Shown piece by piece: positions 7,181 through 8,315 of a stretch of 8,315 nucleotides of DNA. Numbering within the stretch: position 1 is the first letter of the stretch; every line of letters begins with the position of its first letter. The stretch comes from Defluviitaleaceae bacterium (lineage in GTDB: Bacteria > Bacillota > Clostridia > Lachnospirales > WRAA01): positions 1 to 8,315 of the forward strand of contig WRAA01000080.1 in NCBI GenBank assembly GCA_009780445.1. Reading direction: 5' to 3'. A program made the position numbers and the translations under genes. The notes beneath the pieces are model-generated. The model did no database searches. It saw nothing but the letters and a program-made list of their open reading frames with translations, and was not told where the DNA came from.

Positions 7181-7321
7181 TTACGATCTATAATATGGAC
7201 AGCTGTTCCACGCCGGAGCGGCCACCGTGCCGTCCGGAGCCTGCAGGTTCGACAAGCTGTTAAGCCCGCACTTGCCATCGTGTTGGTACGCACATTTTTC
7301 CGTGCAGTTAATGTTCAACAA
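7181..7321 (-). CDS. Small four-cysteine protein of unknown function (46 aa, TTG start)
   Basis: A 46-residue open frame starting at TTG (7321), with GGGAGGG centred about 8 nt upstream; a second TTG directly follows at 7318 and would give 45 residues. The protein begins MLNINCTEKCAYQHDGKC (1-18) and ends AWNSCPYYRS (37-46). Cysteines are at 6, 10, 18 and 41 (CxxxC-x7-C-x22-C), with the aromatic/Asp-Gly pattern CAYQHDGKC and a terminal CPYY, which suggests a compact metal-binding or disulfide fold. The spacing and tone recall short Cys-rich clostridial proteins usually left as hypothetical, but I cannot assign a family with certainty. Support for being real: a good ribosome binding site, upstream -10 box and leader inverted repeat, a terminator 6 nt after the stop, and codon use like the neighbouring genes. 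It is a single-gene unit between the rRNA operon and the nusB operon. Confidence 0.72.
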   Translation of the reverse strand: MLNINCTEKCAYQHDGKCGLNSLSNLQAPDGTVAAPAWNSCPYYRS

Positions 7322-7338
7322 TATCGCCCTCCCATGTC

Positions 7339-7354
7339 ATGCTATACATAGCAT
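7339..7354. repeat. Inverted repeat in the leader of the small Cys-rich gene
   Basis: ATGCTA (7339-7344) and TAGCAT (7349-7354) form perfect 6-bp arms around a 4-nt centre. It lies about 13-28 nt downstream of the predicted transcription start and just before the ribosome binding site (7327-7333). It could be an operator for a dimeric repressor or an RNA hairpin that affects translation; the sequence alone does not decide. Confidence 0.5.
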
Positions 7355-7373
7355 ACCCATTAGCGGCAAATGT

Positions 7374-7402
7374 ATTATACTCTTTCACAATAGGCTTCTT
7401 GC
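7374..7402 (-). promoter_or_regulatory. Probable promoter of the small Cys-rich gene
   Basis: A perfect TATAAT (7379-7374) on the minus strand, about 53 nt before the TTG start. The hexamer 17 bp upstream is GCAAGA (7402-7397), a poor -35, and no TG extension is present; a better-looking TTGTGC lies 21 bp away. Predicted start is near 7367. The weak -35 fits either a weak promoter or one needing an activator. Confidence 0.5.
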
Positions 7403-7404
7403 AC

Positions 7405-7438
7405 AACAAAAAGAGAGCGACACTCGCCGCTCTTTTTT
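7405..7438 (-). terminator. Strong terminator of the rRNA/tRNA operon, potentially bidirectional
   Basis: On the minus strand AGAGCGGC (7433-7426) pairs with GTCGCTCT (7421-7414), 8 pairs with one G-U, around a GAGT tetraloop, followed by CTTTTTGTT. The upstream side is a run of A, so on the plus strand the same hairpin is followed by TTTTTT (7433-7438), and it could stop transcription from either direction. It lies 24 nt after tRNA-Tyr. Confidence 0.85.
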
Positions 7439-7461
7439 CACGCACTTCACGGAAGGCAATC

Positions 7462-7543
7462 TGGAGGGAGAAGGATTCGAACCTTCGAAATCGCTGATAA
7501 CAGATTTACAGTCTGCCCCCTTTGGCCACTCGGGAACCCCTCC
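7462..7543 (-). tRNA. tRNA-Tyr (anticodon GUA)
   Basis: Class II tRNA of 82 nt. The acceptor stem GGAGGGG pairs with TCCCTCC (one G-U), the discriminator is A, the T arm GAAGG-TTCGAAT-CCTTC is perfect, and the anticodon loop CTGTAAA (stem CAGA/TCTG) gives GUA. A longer variable region typical of bacterial tRNA-Tyr is present. CCA is not encoded, so it is added after transcription. It is the last gene of the ribosomal operon. Confidence 0.96.
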
Positions 7544-7552
7544 GTAAGAAAA

Positions 7553-7625
7553 AGCCGATGAACGGACTCGAACCGTTAACCTGCTGATTACAAGTCAGCT
7601 GCTCTGCCAATTGAGCCACATCGGC
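7553..7625 (-). tRNA. tRNA-Thr (anticodon UGU)
   Basis: 73 nt. Acceptor stem GCCGATG pairs perfectly with CATCGGC, discriminator U. D arm begins GGCTCAATTGGCAGAGC, anticodon stem CTGAC with loop TTGTAAT region gives UGU, and the T arm is AACGG-TTCGAGT-CCGTT. No encoded CCA. It is separated from tRNA-Tyr by 9 nt and from 5S by 24 nt, so all three come from one precursor. Confidence 0.96.
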
Positions 7626-7639
7626 ACACCCCGATTAAA

Positions 7640-7776
7640 CAATACAAGATCTGGCAACCATCTACTCTCCCGGGCAGTTACCCGCCAAGTACCATCGACC
7701 GTCCGGGTCTTAATCAACGTGTTCGGAAAGGGAACGGATGTTACCCCCGGACGCATCATCACCAGAAAGTGTATTG
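7640..7776 (-). other. 5S rRNA precursor processing stem (flanking arms)
   Basis: The two flanks of 5S are complementary: on the minus strand CAATACA (7776-7770) lies just before, and TGTATTG (7646-7640) just after, the mature sequence, giving a perfect 7-bp helix only a few nt outside the mature ends. This is the type of double-stranded end that RNase M5 (Firmicutes) or RNase III cuts. Only the two arms are the feature; the interval between them is 5S. Confidence 0.6.
7650..7766 (-). rRNA. rrf: 5S ribosomal RNA
   Basis: Complete 117-nt 5S rRNA. The ends TCTGG and CCAGA form helix I. The conserved CCGAAC of loop C region lies in TTCCGAACACG, and the internal GATGGTACTTGG segment and the GGGAGAGTAG region near the 3' end match bacterial 5S. 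It sits in the usual 23S-5S-tRNA order. A promoter-like sequence 138 nt upstream may give it extra transcription. The ends are set from helix I and may be off by one or two bases. Confidence 0.96.
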
Positions 7777-7789
7777 AAGATTAGGTATT

Positions 7790-7842
7790 GTTGTGTTGGT
7801 GCTGTTGTGTTGGTGCTGTTGTGTTGGTGCTGTTGTGTTGGT
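7790..7842. repeat. 14-bp tandem repeat in the 23S-5S spacer
   Basis: Three perfect copies of GTTGTGTTGGTGCT (7790-7803, 7804-7817, 7818-7831) followed by a partial fourth copy of 11 bases (7832-7842), and then diverged T/G-rich sequence to about 7864. On the transcribed minus strand this becomes an A/C-rich, almost G-free segment (unit AGCACCAACACAAC) that should stay unfolded in the precursor RNA. Copy number could vary between strains or rRNA operons. Confidence 0.9.
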
Positions 7843-7903
7843 ATTGGTGTGTTGATGTTGTTGAGACAGAAGTACAACACACCTTCAAAACTAAACACAG
7901 AAC

Positions 7904-7932
7904 ATTGTAACAGGTCAAGGATGAAACGTCAA
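7904..7932 (-). promoter_or_regulatory. Sigma-A-type promoter inside the 23S-5S spacer, pointing at 5S and the tRNAs
   Basis: Minus-strand TTGACG (7932-7927) and TACAAT (7909-7904) are separated by exactly 17 bp; each matches 5 of 6 consensus bases. The predicted start is near 7897, about 130 nt before the 5' end of 5S. The downstream genes it would serve are 5S, tRNA-Thr and tRNA-Tyr, up to the terminator at 7405-7438. There is no terminator between 23S and this site, so it would add to read-through from the rRNA promoter. Confidence 0.6.
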
Positions 7933-7940
7933 TGTACATA

Positions 7941-7995
7941 TTGCACAATTCGGTGCCTGCGGTACAATTCAGTACCCGGGGCAGAGCTTGTGCAA
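7941..7995. repeat. Duplicated small hairpin inside a longer inverted repeat, just 3' of 23S rRNA
   Basis: Two hairpins repeat with a 19-nt period: GCAC-AATTCG-GTGC (7943-7956) and GTAC-AATTCA-GTAC (7962-7975, extended by a G-C pair at 7961/7976). The two copies differ at stem positions in a way that keeps pairing. An outer perfect 8-bp inverted repeat, TTGCACAA (7941-7948) and TTGTGCAA (7988-7995), encloses most of it and would compete with the first hairpin. No U-run follows, so this is not a terminator; a role in 23S 3'-end processing is possible. Confidence 0.6.
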
Positions 7996-7998
7996 GAA

Positions 7999-8315
<317 letters not shown>

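Noticed and set aside
7069..7293. Minus-strand open frame of 74 codons starting at an internal ATG
   Set aside because: It overlaps the small Cys-rich gene in another frame, crosses the terminator and the operon promoter, and lacks a ribosome binding site.
7227..7547. Plus-strand open frame of 106 codons over the small gene and tRNA-Tyr
   Set aside because: It is antisense to a tRNA gene, a terminator and the small Cys-rich gene; it has no ribosome binding site or domain.
7790..7842. CRISPR array
   Set aside because: The repeat units are 14 bp, directly adjacent with no spacers, and lie inside an rRNA spacer.
7710..7898. Minus-strand open frame of 62 codons across the tandem repeat
   Set aside because: It is low-complexity (Thr/Gln/Asn/His from the 14-bp repeat), starts with GTG without a good ribosome binding site, and runs into 5S rRNA.
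7941..7995. Terminator after 23S rRNA
   Set aside because: The hairpins are not followed by a U-run on either strand, and 5S and tRNA genes lie downstream in the same transcript.

Overview
The window looks like a Bacillota chromosome, most likely a G+C-rich Clostridia-type lineage. This is inferred from gene order (a DUF322/Asp23-like gene, nusB, xseA, xseB, ispA, dxs, tlyA, nadK), strong GGAGG-type ribosome binding sites, Firmicute-type tRNA and 5S sequences, and tRNA genes without an encoded CCA end. No species can be named from the sequence. Every supported gene lies on the minus strand, so transcription runs from position 8315 towards position 1. No plus-strand gene, mobile element or CRISPR array was found.

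Reading with transcription: (1) 8315-7405 is the tail of a ribosomal RNA operon: the 3' part of 23S rRNA (cut by the window edge), an unusual 232-nt 23S-5S spacer, 5S rRNA, tRNA-Thr(UGU) and tRNA-Tyr(GUA), closed by a strong stem-loop terminator that has a T-run on both sides. The spacer holds a duplicated small hairpin, a near-consensus sigma-A-type promoter pointing at 5S, and a 14-bp tandem repeat. (2) 7404-7147 is a compact single-gene unit: a -10 box, an inverted repeat in the leader, a TTG-started 46-residue four-cysteine protein of unknown function, and its own terminator. (3) 7127 to 1 is one long co-directional operon with an extended -10 promoter. Its genes overlap or are separated by at most about 32 nt: DUF322/Asp23-like protein, NusB, exonuclease VII large and small subunits, farnesyl diphosphate synthase, a divergent PAP2-family membrane protein, DXS, a TlyA-type rRNA methyltransferase and the first two thirds of NAD kinase. 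NAD kinase runs off the left edge.

The operon combines RNA-related functions (NusB antitermination, TlyA-type methylation), DNA repair (exonuclease VII), isoprenoid supply (DXS makes the first MEP-pathway intermediate, IspA condenses C5 units to C15, and the PAP2-like protein is a possible lipid-phosphate enzyme) and NADP supply. This is an ordinary Firmicute housekeeping cluster. folD, often between nusB and xseA, and accBC, often upstream of the Asp23-like gene, are absent here. The less ordinary items are the XseA reading frame, which runs about 35 codons into xseB out of frame; the small Cys-rich gene; and the structured 23S-5S spacer with an internal promoter. I did not find convincing evidence of a wholly new biological system.
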